A program made the translations under genes and the position numbers. A model generated the notes under the pieces. That model was not told where the DNA came from and did not search any database. It saw only the letters and a list, made by a program, of their open reading frames with translations. A DNA stretch of 64,000 nucleotides from Bacteroidota bacterium (GTDB lineage: Bacteria; Bacteroidota; Bacteroidia; Chitinophagales; Chitinophagaceae): the NCBI GenBank assembly GCA_018266615.1, contig JAFEAB010000094.1, positions 1 to 64,000 of the forward strand, written 5' to 3'. Every line of letters begins with the position of its first letter. Position 1 is the first letter of the stretch. Positions 52,075 to 61,355 of the stretch are shown here, piece by piece.

Positions 52075-52545
52075 TCAAAACATGAAACTTCCAAAGATGC
52101 CAAACCGCGATGTCTGGATTGAACCGGGTATTGATTAGACCTGCCCAATGGCATCCATCCGAATAAGATGAAAAACATTTTCAATTCCGGTACCTATTTC
52201 GGTATAGGGTTTTTCATTGGGGTTTAAAAAAATCGCCACCGTCATTATACATTTAGTTATCCTAAGAAATACGGGCCCAGGTGGGGCGGATATACCAGGT
52301 ATGTTCTATCCGGTATCCTGCAAAACGGTCGGCCAGGTATTCATATCGGAACAACCGGTTATTTGCCCTGGATAAAAAATAATATCCGTCATTTCCTGGC
52401 ATTTCCGGAAGGAAAGCAAATGGAATGGTTCCAAAATACCGTTCACCAAAAAATTATTATAAAGCGTTCCAGGGAGCTGTAATAAGGTCATCGATGGAGT
52501 ATCCCTCTGCATACATTTTGCCCCAAGCAAGGAATGGAAAGAATT
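52075..52545 (-). pseudogene. Decayed 3' end of a DUF5686-like outer-membrane protein gene
   Basis: Read on the minus strand, this stretch gives coding-like pieces in order: PFLAWGKMYAEGYSIDDL, two in-frame stops (TAA TAA, about 52460), then GERYFGTIPFAFLPEMPG, YFLSRANNRLFRYEYLADRF and GYRIEHTWYIRP. After a frame change come NEKPYTEIGTGIENVFHLIR and, past another stop, TSRFGIFGSF just before the final stop. The pattern (LPEMPGNDGYY, YLADRF...LEH, TGIENVFHLIRMDA) is what I recall from the C-terminus of DUF5686/carboxypeptidase-regulatory-like outer-membrane proteins. The 5' part is gone. Not transcribed as a working gene, in my reading. Confidence 0.6.
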
Positions 52546-52781
52546 ATATTTAGAATTAGGAAAATGATTCCTCTCAAAAAAAAATGTGAATCCGGGGATG
52601 GGAATTAGTTATTCGCATGAAAGTAGAATAGTGCTTTATTAAAGATATCGTGGGTTTATGGATATGGAGGTTAAATTAACCACCCTGATTTTTGTATTTT
52701 TGAAAAAAGTATTCAATCCCATTAAACCAGGACTTATAAATTTTCAGGGTTATCGTGTTTTTCAACCTGCCGGAACTTTAC

Positions 52782-53975
52782 ATGCAAACAAATTCGAATT
52801 ATTGCCGGGAATTTAAGGAATTAATAACCTGTGTAATTATACCCACTTATAATAATGCGAAGTCGTTGCAGGCAGTCATTTTAGATGTTAAAGTTTTTTG
52901 TGATGATGTAATTGTAGTGAATGATGGTTCTACAGACCAAACGGGGGAGTTGTTGCAAGGTATGCCTGGTTTGCAGGTAGTTGATTACTCTCCCAATAAA
53001 GGGAAGGGGTATGCCTTGAAAAGAGGTTTTGCCTATGCCCTGAGTAAGGGGTTTGATTACGCCATAAGTATTGATTCAGACGGGCAGCATTTTGCCAAAG
53101 ACCTTCCGCTTTTTTTGAATGAACTTAAACAGAATAAAAACGCCATCATTATTGGGGCAAGGAATATGAACCAGGAGTCCGTTCCGGGGGGGAGCAGTTT
53201 TGGCAACCGGTTTTCCAATTTTTGGTTTAAGGTAGAAACCGGGATCCGGGTTTCGGATACACAATCCGGTTATCGCCTTTACCCCTTAAAACCGCTATCC
53301 CATTTACGGTATTTTACAAGCCGGTACGAATTTGAAATTGAAGTGTTGGTGCGGGCCGCATGGAGGGGCGTAAAAGTAGTAGAAGTGCCGGTTAGTGTCT
53401 ATTATGCACCTCAGGGAGAACGGGTTTCACATTTTCGGCCATTTAAGGATTTCTTCCGTATCAGTATATTGAATACCGTTCTTGTACTGATCAGTTTTTT
53501 ATACATTAAGCCGGTGGAAATCATAAAGAATATATGGAAAAAGGAATTTTGGCAAAGGTTGTGGGAACTGGTTATAGTGCCTGGCGAATCTGCCTTCAAG
53601 AAATCTTTGTCCCTTGGCCTGGGCGTGTTTATGGGTATTGTACCCATTTGGGGCTTTCAATTAATTACTGCCATCTTATTATCGGTGGTATTTAAATTGA
53701 ATAAAGCCCTTGTTATTATCGGCGCCAATATCAGCATTCCTCCCCTGTTGCCTTTTGTGCTTTTTGGAAGTTACCGCCTTGGGACGATTTGGATGGGCAA
53801 CCGGGCCATGCACCTGAACTTTAATAATAAAATTACATTACAATCCATTGGAACCAACCTCGAACAATATATTTATGGTGCAATAACCCTGGCTGTATTG
53901 GCGGGTATTTTTTTTGGAATATTAAGTTTTGTGGTTATTAAAATAATTCCCCGAAAAACAGCCATATCCGGATAG
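52782..53975 (+). CDS. Family 2 glycosyltransferase fused to a DUF2062 membrane domain
   Basis: Two-part protein. The N-terminal glycosyltransferase (about 15-235) is DPM1-like: CVIIPTYNN, VNDGSTDQTGE, and the metal-binding SIDSDGQH. The C-terminal DUF2062 domain (about 255-395) is membrane-embedded with GLGVFMGIVPIWGFQ and a Pro-rich ISIPPLLPFVLFGSY. The frame opens at GTG 52755, but ATG 52782 is preferred (397 residues). First gene of a tight six-gene operon: the next begins 3 nt after its stop. The layout is known to me from flexirubin-type clusters. Confidence 0.9.
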   Translation: MQTNSNYCREFKELITCVIIPTYNNAKSLQAVILDVKVFCDDVIVVNDGSTDQTGELLQGMPGLQVVDYSPNKGKGYALKRGFAYALSKGFDYAISIDSDGQHFAKDLPLFLNELKQNKNAIIIGARNMNQESVPGGSSFGNRFSNFWFKVETGIRVSDTQSGYRLYPLKPLSHLRYFTSRYEFEIEVLVRAAWRGVKVVEVPVSVYYAPQGERVSHFRPFKDFFRISILNTVLVLISFLYIKPVEIIKNIWKKEFWQRLWELVIVPGESAFKKSLSLGLGVFMGIVPIWGFQLITAILLSVVFKLNKALVIIGANISIPPLLPFVLFGSYRLGTIWMGNRAMHLNFNNKITLQSIGTNLEQYIYGAITLAVLAGIFFGILSFVVIKIIPRKTAISG

Positions 53976-53978
53976 CAA

Positions 53979-56900
53979 ATGGGCTCCCTATTTCAAAAAA
54001 TATACTTCTATTTTTCTTCCCGGCGAATTATGCTGGCAGTAATTTTTATTGCCAGCTTTTTGATGTTTGGATTTCTTGCCACGAAGGTTCATTTTAAAGA
54101 AGATATTTCCTCCATATTACCCAAGGATCCAAAAATCGATAAGTTGAACCAGGTGTTCCAGGATTCTAAGTTTATGGATAAACTGGTGTTTACCATCAGC
54201 ACAAAAGATAGTTCCGAAGATGCAGTGGATTCCTTGGTGGCTGCCGCCGATCGGGTGATACCGGTTATTGAAAATAACGCAAAAGGATATTTTTCAAAAA
54301 TAGATGGCAGGGTGGATGAATCGGTGGCAACCGGTTTATTCTCTATCATCCATAACCACCTGCCCGTGTTTTTGAATGATGCCGATTATGATTCTATCCG
54401 GGTGCTCATTAGCGGTGATAGGGTAGAGCAAACAGTTCAAAACAACCTTCGCATCCTGAGTTCTCCCGCCGGAATAGCACTGAAGCAGTTTATTGCAGCC
54501 GATCCTTCGGGCATCAGTTTTCTCGGAATGAAAAAATTGCAACAACTTCAATATGATGAAAATTTTGAGTTGTATGATGGGTATGTAGTTACCCGGGATC
54601 ATCGGCATTTGTTATTTTTTATTACTCCCAAATATCCGCCCTCCAATACGGGGCAAAACAGTAAGTTCATTTCACTTCTTGATGCCTCCCTCCACAATTT
54701 GAAGGAAGATCCCCACATCAACATCCAATATTTTGGTGCCACTGCGGTTTCGGTGGGTAATGCCCGCCAATTACGCACCGACTCGTTGCTTACCCAGGGC
54801 ATAACCGTATTGTTTATCATGCTTTTTCTCGGGTTTTATTTCAGGCAGAAACGGGCGCCGTTTATAATTTTTATTCCGGTTGTTTACGGCGCTGTGTTTG
54901 CCCTGGCGATGGTTGGATTAATTAAAGGCAGTATTTCTGTTATTGCATTGGGTACCGGATCTGTGATTCTGGGTATCGCCGTAAATTATTCGCTGCATCT
55001 ATATAACCATTTCCGGCATACCCGAAATATGCCTGAAACCATAGCCCACCTGGCACAACCCCTGACCATCGGAAGCTTTACTACCATTGGCGGTTTCTTT
55101 TGCCTTGCGTTTGTAAAATCTGAAATGCTGCGCGACCTGGGTCTTTTCGCGGGCTTTTGCCTGATTGGCGCATCCCTCGCATCGCTTATTTTTCTTCCCC
55201 ATTTAATGGGTAAAATAATTGAGGACAAAAAGGAGAAAGAAAATAAAGGGTTGATTAATCGAATCGCTGAATTGAAACCCGAATCCAATAAATGGCTGGT
55301 AGCCGCCATTTTTATCCTTACTGTCTTTTTCGCTTTTTGGGTACCTAAAGCCGGCTTTCAAACAGATCTGGAAGAAATGAACTTCATGTCGCCGGCATTG
55401 AAAAAGTCGCAACAGCAGCTCAATGAAATTAACAGATATTCTCTCCAATCAATCTACCTTGTTACAGAGGGAAGGACAATGGACGATGCCCTGAAACATA
55501 ATGAAAGGGTAAACCAGGAGCTGGCGGGTCTGCAAAAACAGGGTGTGGTAATTAAGGAATCAGGGGTTTCCTCTTTAATTATTTCCGATTCATTGCAAAG
55601 ATTGAGAATATCAAAATGGGAATCATTTTGGACGAAGGAGAGAACAGACAGCTTCCTGCACCATATAGTTTCTGCAGGTGTTAAAGCCGGTTTCAGGGAG
55701 CAGGCGTTTACGCCTTTGCGAGCGTTGATTGAACGAAAATACCAACCTGTTGATTCCGCCTCAGAAAGCAGCATGAAGAATGCATTTCTTTCCGATTATA
55801 TCTCCAATAAAAAGGGGAGGCATACCGTGGTTACCCTGGTTAAAGTAGTGTCCGGAAAAAAGGATAGCGTTTACCATAAGTTTGAAAATAACCCCAATGT
55901 AACTGTGCTGGATAGGCAATATCTGTCGTCCCGCTTTGTGGGCTTAATAAATGCCGATTTTTCAAGTATTGCCTGGATGACGGCATCGCTGGTATTTTTT
56001 GTGTTGCTGCTGATGTACGGGAGGATTGAACTTACCCTTATTTCTTTTATCCCGATGGCTATTAGCTGGGTGTGGATTTTAGGAATAATGGGCCTGTTCC
56101 ATATTGAGTTTAATATAATCAACATTATTATCTCCGCATTAATATTTGGGCTTGGCGATGATTACAGCCTGTTTATTATGGATGGTTTGTTACAAGAATA
56201 TAAAACCGGCCGGAAAAATCTCTCCTCCTATAAATCTTCCATTATCCTTTCTGCGGTAACCACGGTTGCCGGCCTTGGCGTACTTATTTTTGCACAACAC
56301 CCCGCATTAAAATCTATTGCCCTTATTTCCATAACCGGCATCCTTTGTGTTGTGCTGATGTCTCAAATCCTGATCCCCTTTTTATTCAATCTCCTCATTA
56401 CGAATAGAGTTAAAAAGGGCTTGTACCCCTGGACGTTTTTTGGATTTATTAAGTCCTCCTTTGCTTTTTCATATTTCATTCACTGGAGTATTTTTTTTAC
56501 AGTGGTTGGCCGGCTGTTTGCACACCTTCGCGTTAAGGAGAGAGGAAAACTATTGTACCACCGGATGCTTTGGCTGGCAACCAAATCGCTGGTGTATATA
56601 ATGGTGAATGTGAAAAAGAAAATCATCAACGGCGATAAGGAAGATTTCTCGAAACCGGCAGTTATCATTTGCAACCATCAGTCTTCTCTCGATATTGTGG
56701 CATTAATGATGCTGCACCCTAAAATCCTTATGTTCACCAACCGCCGGAAATGGAATGCGCCTTATTTTGGCCCGGTAATCCGAATGGCCGATTATTTTCC
56801 GGCTGAAGAAATTGAAAACCATCTTGATAAGATGAAAGAACGGGTGGGTAAAGGATATTCTTTCCTTATTTTCCCGGAGGGAACCCGCTCGGCTGATGGC

Positions 56901-57803
56901 GTCATTCGCCGATTTCATAAAGGAGCGTTTTACCTCGCAGAAAAACTGGGCGTTGATATCCTGCCAATCCTTATTCACGGTAACGATTATACGCTGCATA
57001 AGAAGGACCTCCTGTTGAAAGACGGACAGCTTACCGTTAAAATTCTTCCCCGGATTATCCCAGGCAACCCTTTATTGGCCGGTGGTTATTCCACAGCTGC
57101 TAAATCCGTGGGGAAATATATGCGGGAAGAGTTCCAGAAATTGCGGGAAGAAATGGAAGTTCCCCGGTACTTTCGAAATAAACTGTTTTACAACTTTATT
57201 TATAAAGGCCCCGTGCTGGAATGGTATATGCGGGTAAAAGTGAAGCTGGAAAAGGATTACTCCGTTTTTCATAACCTGATTCCCAAAACAGCGAAAGTGC
57301 TTGATGCAGGATGCGGCTATGGATTTATCTCGTATATGCTTTCTTTTACAGGAGAAGGAAGAGATATTACCGGTATAGATTATGATGAGGAAAAAATTGA
57401 TACAGCCCAACGTTGTTTTTGCCGCAACGAACGGATCCGTTTCGCACAGGCAGATCTCCTACAGTTTGAATTTGAAAAATACGATAGCATTATAATGGCC
57501 GATGTGTTGCATTATCTTCCACAGGATGCACAGGACCGGGTTATGGAAAATGCCATCGGGGCACTTCATGATAAGGGAATACTGATCATTAGAGAAGGCG
57601 ATGCTGAAAATGAAAAGCACGGCCGTACGCAAACCACCGAATTATTTTCTACCCGAATTTTTAAATTTAATAAAACGGAACATAAACTGGTCTTCCTGAG
57701 CCGGACCCGTATTTTGGAGGTGGCCCATAAGTTTGGAATGCGGGTTGAAATGATTAACGATTCCGATGTAACTTCTAACACTATTTTTGTTTTGCATAAA
57801 TAA
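53979..57803 (+). CDS. MMPL transporter / acyltransferase / methyltransferase triple fusion
   Basis: 1274-residue protein with three modules. Residues of about 1-840 are an MMPL/RND-type exporter: a first helix (about 17-36), a large periplasmic loop, helix clusters at about 268-415 and 645-830, and FGLGDDYSLFIMDG (about 722-735). Residues of about 880-1060 are a PlsC-type acyltransferase with the HX4D motif in NHQSSLD (His900, Asp905) and FPEGTRS (about 965). Residues of about 1065-1274 are a SAM methyltransferase: VLDAGCGYGF (about 1107), DITGIDYDEEKIDTA, ADVLHYLP. The chain has no internal stop and is tightly packed in its operon. It would transport, acylate and methylate a lipid-like product (inference). 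Confidence 0.92.
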   Translation: MGSLFQKIYFYFSSRRIMLAVIFIASFLMFGFLATKVHFKEDISSILPKDPKIDKLNQVFQDSKFMDKLVFTISTKDSSEDAVDSLVAAADRVIPVIENNAKGYFSKIDGRVDESVATGLFSIIHNHLPVFLNDADYDSIRVLISGDRVEQTVQNNLRILSSPAGIALKQFIAADPSGISFLGMKKLQQLQYDENFELYDGYVVTRDHRHLLFFITPKYPPSNTGQNSKFISLLDASLHNLKEDPHINIQYFGATAVSVGNARQLRTDSLLTQGITVLFIMLFLGFYFRQKRAPFIIFIPVVYGAVFALAMVGLIKGSISVIALGTGSVILGIAVNYSLHLYNHFRHTRNMPETIAHLAQPLTIGSFTTIGGFFCLAFVKSEMLRDLGLFAGFCLIGASLASLIFLPHLMGKIIEDKKEKENKGLINRIAELKPESNKWLVAAIFILTVFFAFWVPKAGFQTDLEEMNFMSPALKKSQQQLNEINRYSLQSIYLVTEGRTMDDALKHNERVNQELAGLQKQGVVIKESGVSSLIISDSLQRLRISKWESFWTKERTDSFLHHIVSAGVKAGFREQAFTPLRALIERKYQPVDSASESSMKNAFLSDYISNKKGRHTVVTLVKVVSGKKDSVYHKFENNPNVTVLDRQYLSSRFVGLINADFSSIAWMTASLVFFVLLLMYGRIELTLISFIPMAISWVWILGIMGLFHIEFNIINIIISALIFGLGDDYSLFIMDGLLQEYKTGRKNLSSYKSSIILSAVTTVAGLGVLIFAQHPALKSIALISITGILCVVLMSQILIPFLFNLLITNRVKKGLYPWTFFGFIKSSFAFSYFIHWSIFFTVVGRLFAHLRVKERGKLLYHRMLWLATKSLVYIMVNVKKKIINGDKEDFSKPAVIICNHQSSLDIVALMMLHPKILMFTNRRKWNAPYFGPVIRMADYFPAEEIENHLDKMKERVGKGYSFLIFPEGTRSADGVIRRFHKGAFYLAEKLGVDILPILIHGNDYTLHKKDLLLKDGQLTVKILPRIIPGNPLLAGGYSTAAKSVGKYMREEFQKLREEMEVPRYFRNKLFYNFIYKGPVLEWYMRVKVKLEKDYSVFHNLIPKTAKVLDAGCGYGFISYMLSFTGEGRDITGIDYDEEKIDTAQRCFCRNERIRFAQADLLQFEFEKYDSIIMADVLHYLPQDAQDRVMENAIGALHDKGILIIREGDAENEKHGRTQTTELFSTRIFKFNKTEHKLVFLSRTRILEVAHKFGMRVEMINDSDVTSNTIFVLHK

Positions 57804-59321
57804 ATGGAGGTAAAGGAATATGATATAGTAATTATTGGTAGCGGCATGGGCGGCTTGCTTTGTGCGGATATTCTTAGCCGGGAGGGATTCCGGGTTTGTG
57901 TGCTGGAGAAGAATAAACAAATTGGAGGTTGCCTGCAAACTTTTGTTCGTGATAAAACCATTTTCGATTCGGGGGTACATTATATTGGAGGTCTCGGCCC
58001 GGGACAGAACCTATTTCAGATTTTTAAATACCTGGGGATTATTGATAAACTGAAACTTCAAAAACTGGAAGAAGACTGTTTCGATAGAATAATGATAGGC
58101 GATGAGCAGAAAGACTATGTATTTGCCCAGGGCTACGAAAATTTTATCAGCCACCTGGTTAAGGATTTTCCCGGAGAAGAAAAGGCTATCCGCAAATATT
58201 GTGATGTGATTCGGGATATCTGCAGCCGGTTCCCTTTGTACAATTTGCGGGATGGAGGAAACTTTTCGGAGAAAACATCGGTGATTGAATTAGCGGTGAA
58301 GCCCTTTATAGAATCGCTAACGAATAACCAACTGCTTCGGGAAGTGCTGGTTGGAAATAGTATGCTTTATGTATTGGATGGAGAAAAGACGCCCTTCTAT
58401 GTACATGCCATGATTCTTAATAGTTATATTGAAAGCTCCTGGAAGTGTGTGGATGGAGGCTCAATTATAGCCCGCCTGATGGCAAAAAATATCAGAGCGC
58501 ATAACGGAGTGATAATTACAAAGGCGAGGGTTGATGAAATCCTTGTTGAAAAGGGCATGGCAACTTCGGTTAGATTGGAAAATGGCCAGATCATCCATGC
58601 AAAAAGAATAATATCCAATATCCACCCGGCTATTACACTCAAACTGGCTAAGACAGATATCATCCGCCACAGCTACCGGCAGCGGTTGGAATCGATGGAA
58701 AATGGGATTGGCGGCTTCCAGGTCAATATCGTATTTAAGAAAAACAGCTTCCCTTATAATAAACACAATTATTATTATAAACCCCTTGGCCATGCCTGGG
58801 ATATGCCTCACCATACGGAAGACAATTGGCCCCTGGGGTATGCTCTTTTTTTCTCGGCATCTTCTAAATCGGAAACTTTTGCGGATTCCCTGACTATTTT
58901 AGCCTGTATGCGTTTCAGCGAAGTGGAAAGATGGGCTGGATCTTTTAATACCGTTGCCGATGAAAATGAACGGGGTGAAGATTACGATGCATTTAAAAAG
59001 CGTAAGGCAGAAATATTAATCGATTTGGCAGAAAAGAAATTTCCAGGTTTAAGAAACCATATCCTGAACTATTATACCTCTACACCGTTAACCTATAGAG
59101 ATTATATTGGAAGCTCCGATGGTTCCATGTATGGAATCGTTAAAGATGCTGCCAATCCAATGAAAACTTTTATATCATCCCGAACCAAAGTGCCAAATCT
59201 GTTTTTAACCGGCCAAAACCTCAATCTTCATGGGGTTTTGGGTACTGCGATGAGTGGGTTGGTAACCTGTGCTTCGGTTTTAGAGAGTGAAGAAATTATA
59301 AAAAAAATCAGGAATGCGTAG
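57804..59321 (+). CDS. FAD-dependent oxidoreductase, phytoene-desaturase/retinol-saturase-like
   Basis: Flavoenzyme of the CrtI/retinol-saturase superfamily, acting on polyene or fatty chains. The 505 residues start with the dinucleotide site IVIIGSGMGGL (Gly12, Gly14, Gly17), continue with CVLEKNKQIGGCLQTF and end with NLFLTGQNLNLHGVLGTAMSGLVTC, the C-terminal FAD motif. It starts directly after the stop of the fusion gene and its stop overlaps the next gene by 8 nt. Similar genes sit in flexirubin-type clusters, where they may modify the polyene chain (inference). Confidence 0.92.
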   Translation: MEVKEYDIVIIGSGMGGLLCADILSREGFRVCVLEKNKQIGGCLQTFVRDKTIFDSGVHYIGGLGPGQNLFQIFKYLGIIDKLKLQKLEEDCFDRIMIGDEQKDYVFAQGYENFISHLVKDFPGEEKAIRKYCDVIRDICSRFPLYNLRDGGNFSEKTSVIELAVKPFIESLTNNQLLREVLVGNSMLYVLDGEKTPFYVHAMILNSYIESSWKCVDGGSIIARLMAKNIRAHNGVIITKARVDEILVEKGMATSVRLENGQIIHAKRIISNIHPAITLKLAKTDIIRHSYRQRLESMENGIGGFQVNIVFKKNSFPYNKHNYYYKPLGHAWDMPHHTEDNWPLGYALFFSASSKSETFADSLTILACMRFSEVERWAGSFNTVADENERGEDYDAFKKRKAEILIDLAEKKFPGLRNHILNYYTSTPLTYRDYIGSSDGSMYGIVKDAANPMKTFISSRTKVPNLFLTGQNLNLHGVLGTAMSGLVTCASVLESEEIIKKIRNA

Positions 59322-60981
59322 CCTGAAAAAAATAGGAAAGGTCCTTTTGTATTTCATCGGCATCCTGCTGTTGTTGCTGATTTGCTTTTATATATATGTA
59401 AAGGCAGTTTCTAATGTAAAGCCGCCAAATGTAAAAGATAAATCGGCTTTAAATCTAAAAAGAGTAGATCATGGAAATGGGTTTTATACAATTGGCGATA
59501 ATTGGTTCCGGCATAGTAAATCGGGCCTTTATGAATTGTATGTAGAGGGAAAACCATTTGATCGGGGCGTCATTAATGGTAAGCTCACGAAAGAGCTGGT
59601 GGTAAGGCAGGAAGAGCATTTTGCCGACCAGATTTTTAAAATGATTCCTTCCGGATTTATCCGCAGTTTTTTAAAAGATATGATTGGATTTTTTAACCGG
59701 AACCTCCCCCAATACGTTACCGAAGAGGATAAGGAAGAAATTTATGGTATTTCCGCCTCTGCCAGCCCCGCATTCCAATACCTTGGCACGAATTACCAAC
59801 GCATCCTGAATTATCATGCCGCTCATGACATCGGCCATGCCGTTCAAAACCTGGCCCTCGTGGGTTGCACATCATTTGCTACCTGGGGAAGCCACTCTGC
59901 CGATAGTAGTATGATAATGGGAAGGAATTTCGATTTCTGGGTTGGCGATAAATTTTCGGAAGATAAAATTGTGGCGTTCTTTAATCCCTCAAGCGGCCAT
60001 AAATTTATGATTATTACCTGGGGCGGGTTTATTGGCGCCGTTTCAGGAATGAACGATCAGGGGCTTGCAGTCACAATTAACGCGGCTAAATCCGATATTC
60101 CCACATCCTCTGCCACCCCGGTTTCATTAGTGACCCGCGAAATTTTACAATATGCCGGTAACATCAGCGAAGCTATCGCTATCGCAAAGAAACGGAAAAT
60201 GTTTGTTTCCGAATCTTTCCTGGTGGCTTCCGCTGCCGATCATAAAGCCGTGATCATCGAGAAAACCCCCACCGACCTGGATGTGTACGACCCACATCAG
60301 AATTATATCCTTTGCACCAACCATTTCCAGGGCAAAGAATTTTTACACACAAAAAAGAACCAGCAGCAAATTTCCGAAAGCGCCTCCGAATACCGTTACC
60401 AACGGCTTAAAGAACTGGTAGATGCTGACAGACATAATACAGTGCCGGCCACGGTGGCCATCCTTCGCGACCGGAAAGGGTTAAACGGAAAAGATATTGG
60501 AGAAGGAAATGAAAAAGCCATTAACCAGATGATTGCACACCATTCCGTGGTTTTTGAACCGGAGAAGCGGTTGGTATGGGTTTCTACCTCTCCCTGGCAG
60601 TTAGGGGAATATGTGGCTTACGACCTGAATAAAATTTTTGCCATGAAAGGCCTGGCACAAAACCGGGAAGTGATCGATTCCGCCTTAACCATTCCGCCCG
60701 ATCCTTATCTCCTGACAGATACCTTCCGTTTGTTTGAAAAATATAGGAAGTATAAACAGGATATTGCAGACGGGAAACAAGTTGTTCCAGACAGTATCGT
60801 TGCAAGTAACCCCTATTTTTACAATGCATATGTGCTTGCTGCCGATTATGCTTTTAAACAGCATAATTACACCAGGGCGCTTCATTGGTATAAAGAAGCG
60901 CTTACAAAAGTAATTGCTACAAAACCGGAAGAAGAGCACATCCAGAAACAAATTCAAAAAATTAAATCGTTGCAGGAATGA
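59314..60981 (+). CDS. C45-type autoproteolytic acyltransferase/hydrolase
   Basis: Ntn-hydrolase of the acyl-CoA:6-aminopenicillanate acyltransferase (C45) family. After a signal-anchor (about 10-30) comes a domain with the self-cleavage site GCTSFATWG (Cys185 as the nucleophile), GRNFDFWVG, and GGFIGAVSGMNDQGLAVTINAA. A C-terminal helical, TPR-like stretch (about 450-555, ANPYFYNAYVLAADYAFKQHNYTRALHWYKEAL) is unusual for the plain enzyme. 555 residues. It overlaps the next gene by 4 nt (ATGA). The anchor places it on the outer face of the inner membrane, fitting a late ester-forming or chain-releasing step (inference). Confidence 0.9.
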   Translation: MRSLKKIGKVLLYFIGILLLLLICFYIYVKAVSNVKPPNVKDKSALNLKRVDHGNGFYTIGDNWFRHSKSGLYELYVEGKPFDRGVINGKLTKELVVRQEEHFADQIFKMIPSGFIRSFLKDMIGFFNRNLPQYVTEEDKEEIYGISASASPAFQYLGTNYQRILNYHAAHDIGHAVQNLALVGCTSFATWGSHSADSSMIMGRNFDFWVGDKFSEDKIVAFFNPSSGHKFMIITWGGFIGAVSGMNDQGLAVTINAAKSDIPTSSATPVSLVTREILQYAGNISEAIAIAKKRKMFVSESFLVASAADHKAVIIEKTPTDLDVYDPHQNYILCTNHFQGKEFLHTKKNQQQISESASEYRYQRLKELVDADRHNTVPATVAILRDRKGLNGKDIGEGNEKAINQMIAHHSVVFEPEKRLVWVSTSPWQLGEYVAYDLNKIFAMKGLAQNREVIDSALTIPPDPYLLTDTFRLFEKYRKYKQDIADGKQVVPDSIVASNPYFYNAYVLAADYAFKQHNYTRALHWYKEALTKVIATKPEEEHIQKQIQKIKSLQE

Positions 60982-61355
60982 TTTCAGGTATTGGGACCGA
61001 CATCATTGAGGTGGCAAGGGTAGCCGAGAAAATGCAAAGGCATTCGGGATTCAGGGAGTATGTGTTTTCTCCGGCAGAAATTGCCTATTGTGAAAAAATG
61101 ACGGGTAAATACGAATATTATGCTGCCCGATTTGCCGCAAAGGAAGCCTTCTTAAAGGCCCTTGGAAAAGGCTGGCAATCGGGTACGTATTTTAATGAAA
61201 TTGAAACCCTGCCAAATGAAGATGGTAAACCTGAAATATCCCTGCTGGGCAATACAAAAGCCACGCTTGAAAAATTACCCGGGTTCCGGATCTTTGTTTC
61301 TTTATCGCACATTAAAGAATTTGCAGTTGCATTTGTAATGCTCGAAAAATTATGA
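60978..61355 (+). CDS. acpS: Holo-[acyl-carrier-protein] synthase
   Basis: 4'-phosphopantetheinyl transferase that activates acyl carrier proteins. The 125 residues hold GIGTDIIEV (Asp8 magnesium ligand) and FAAKEAFLKALGKG. Because it lies inside the operon, overlapping both neighbours by 4 nt, it may serve an ACP of the pathway as well as, or instead of, fatty-acid synthesis. No acyl carrier protein gene is in the window. Confidence 0.95.
   Translation: MISGIGTDIIEVARVAEKMQRHSGFREYVFSPAEIAYCEKMTGKYEYYAARFAAKEAFLKALGKGWQSGTYFNEIETLPNEDGKPEISLLGNTKATLEKLPGFRIFVSLSHIKEFAVAFVMLEKL

Noticed and set aside
52306..52530. 74-residue minus-strand frame starting MLGAKCMQ
   Set aside because: It overlaps the DUF5686-like pseudogene in another frame; the family wording is in the neighbouring frame, so this one is a shadow.
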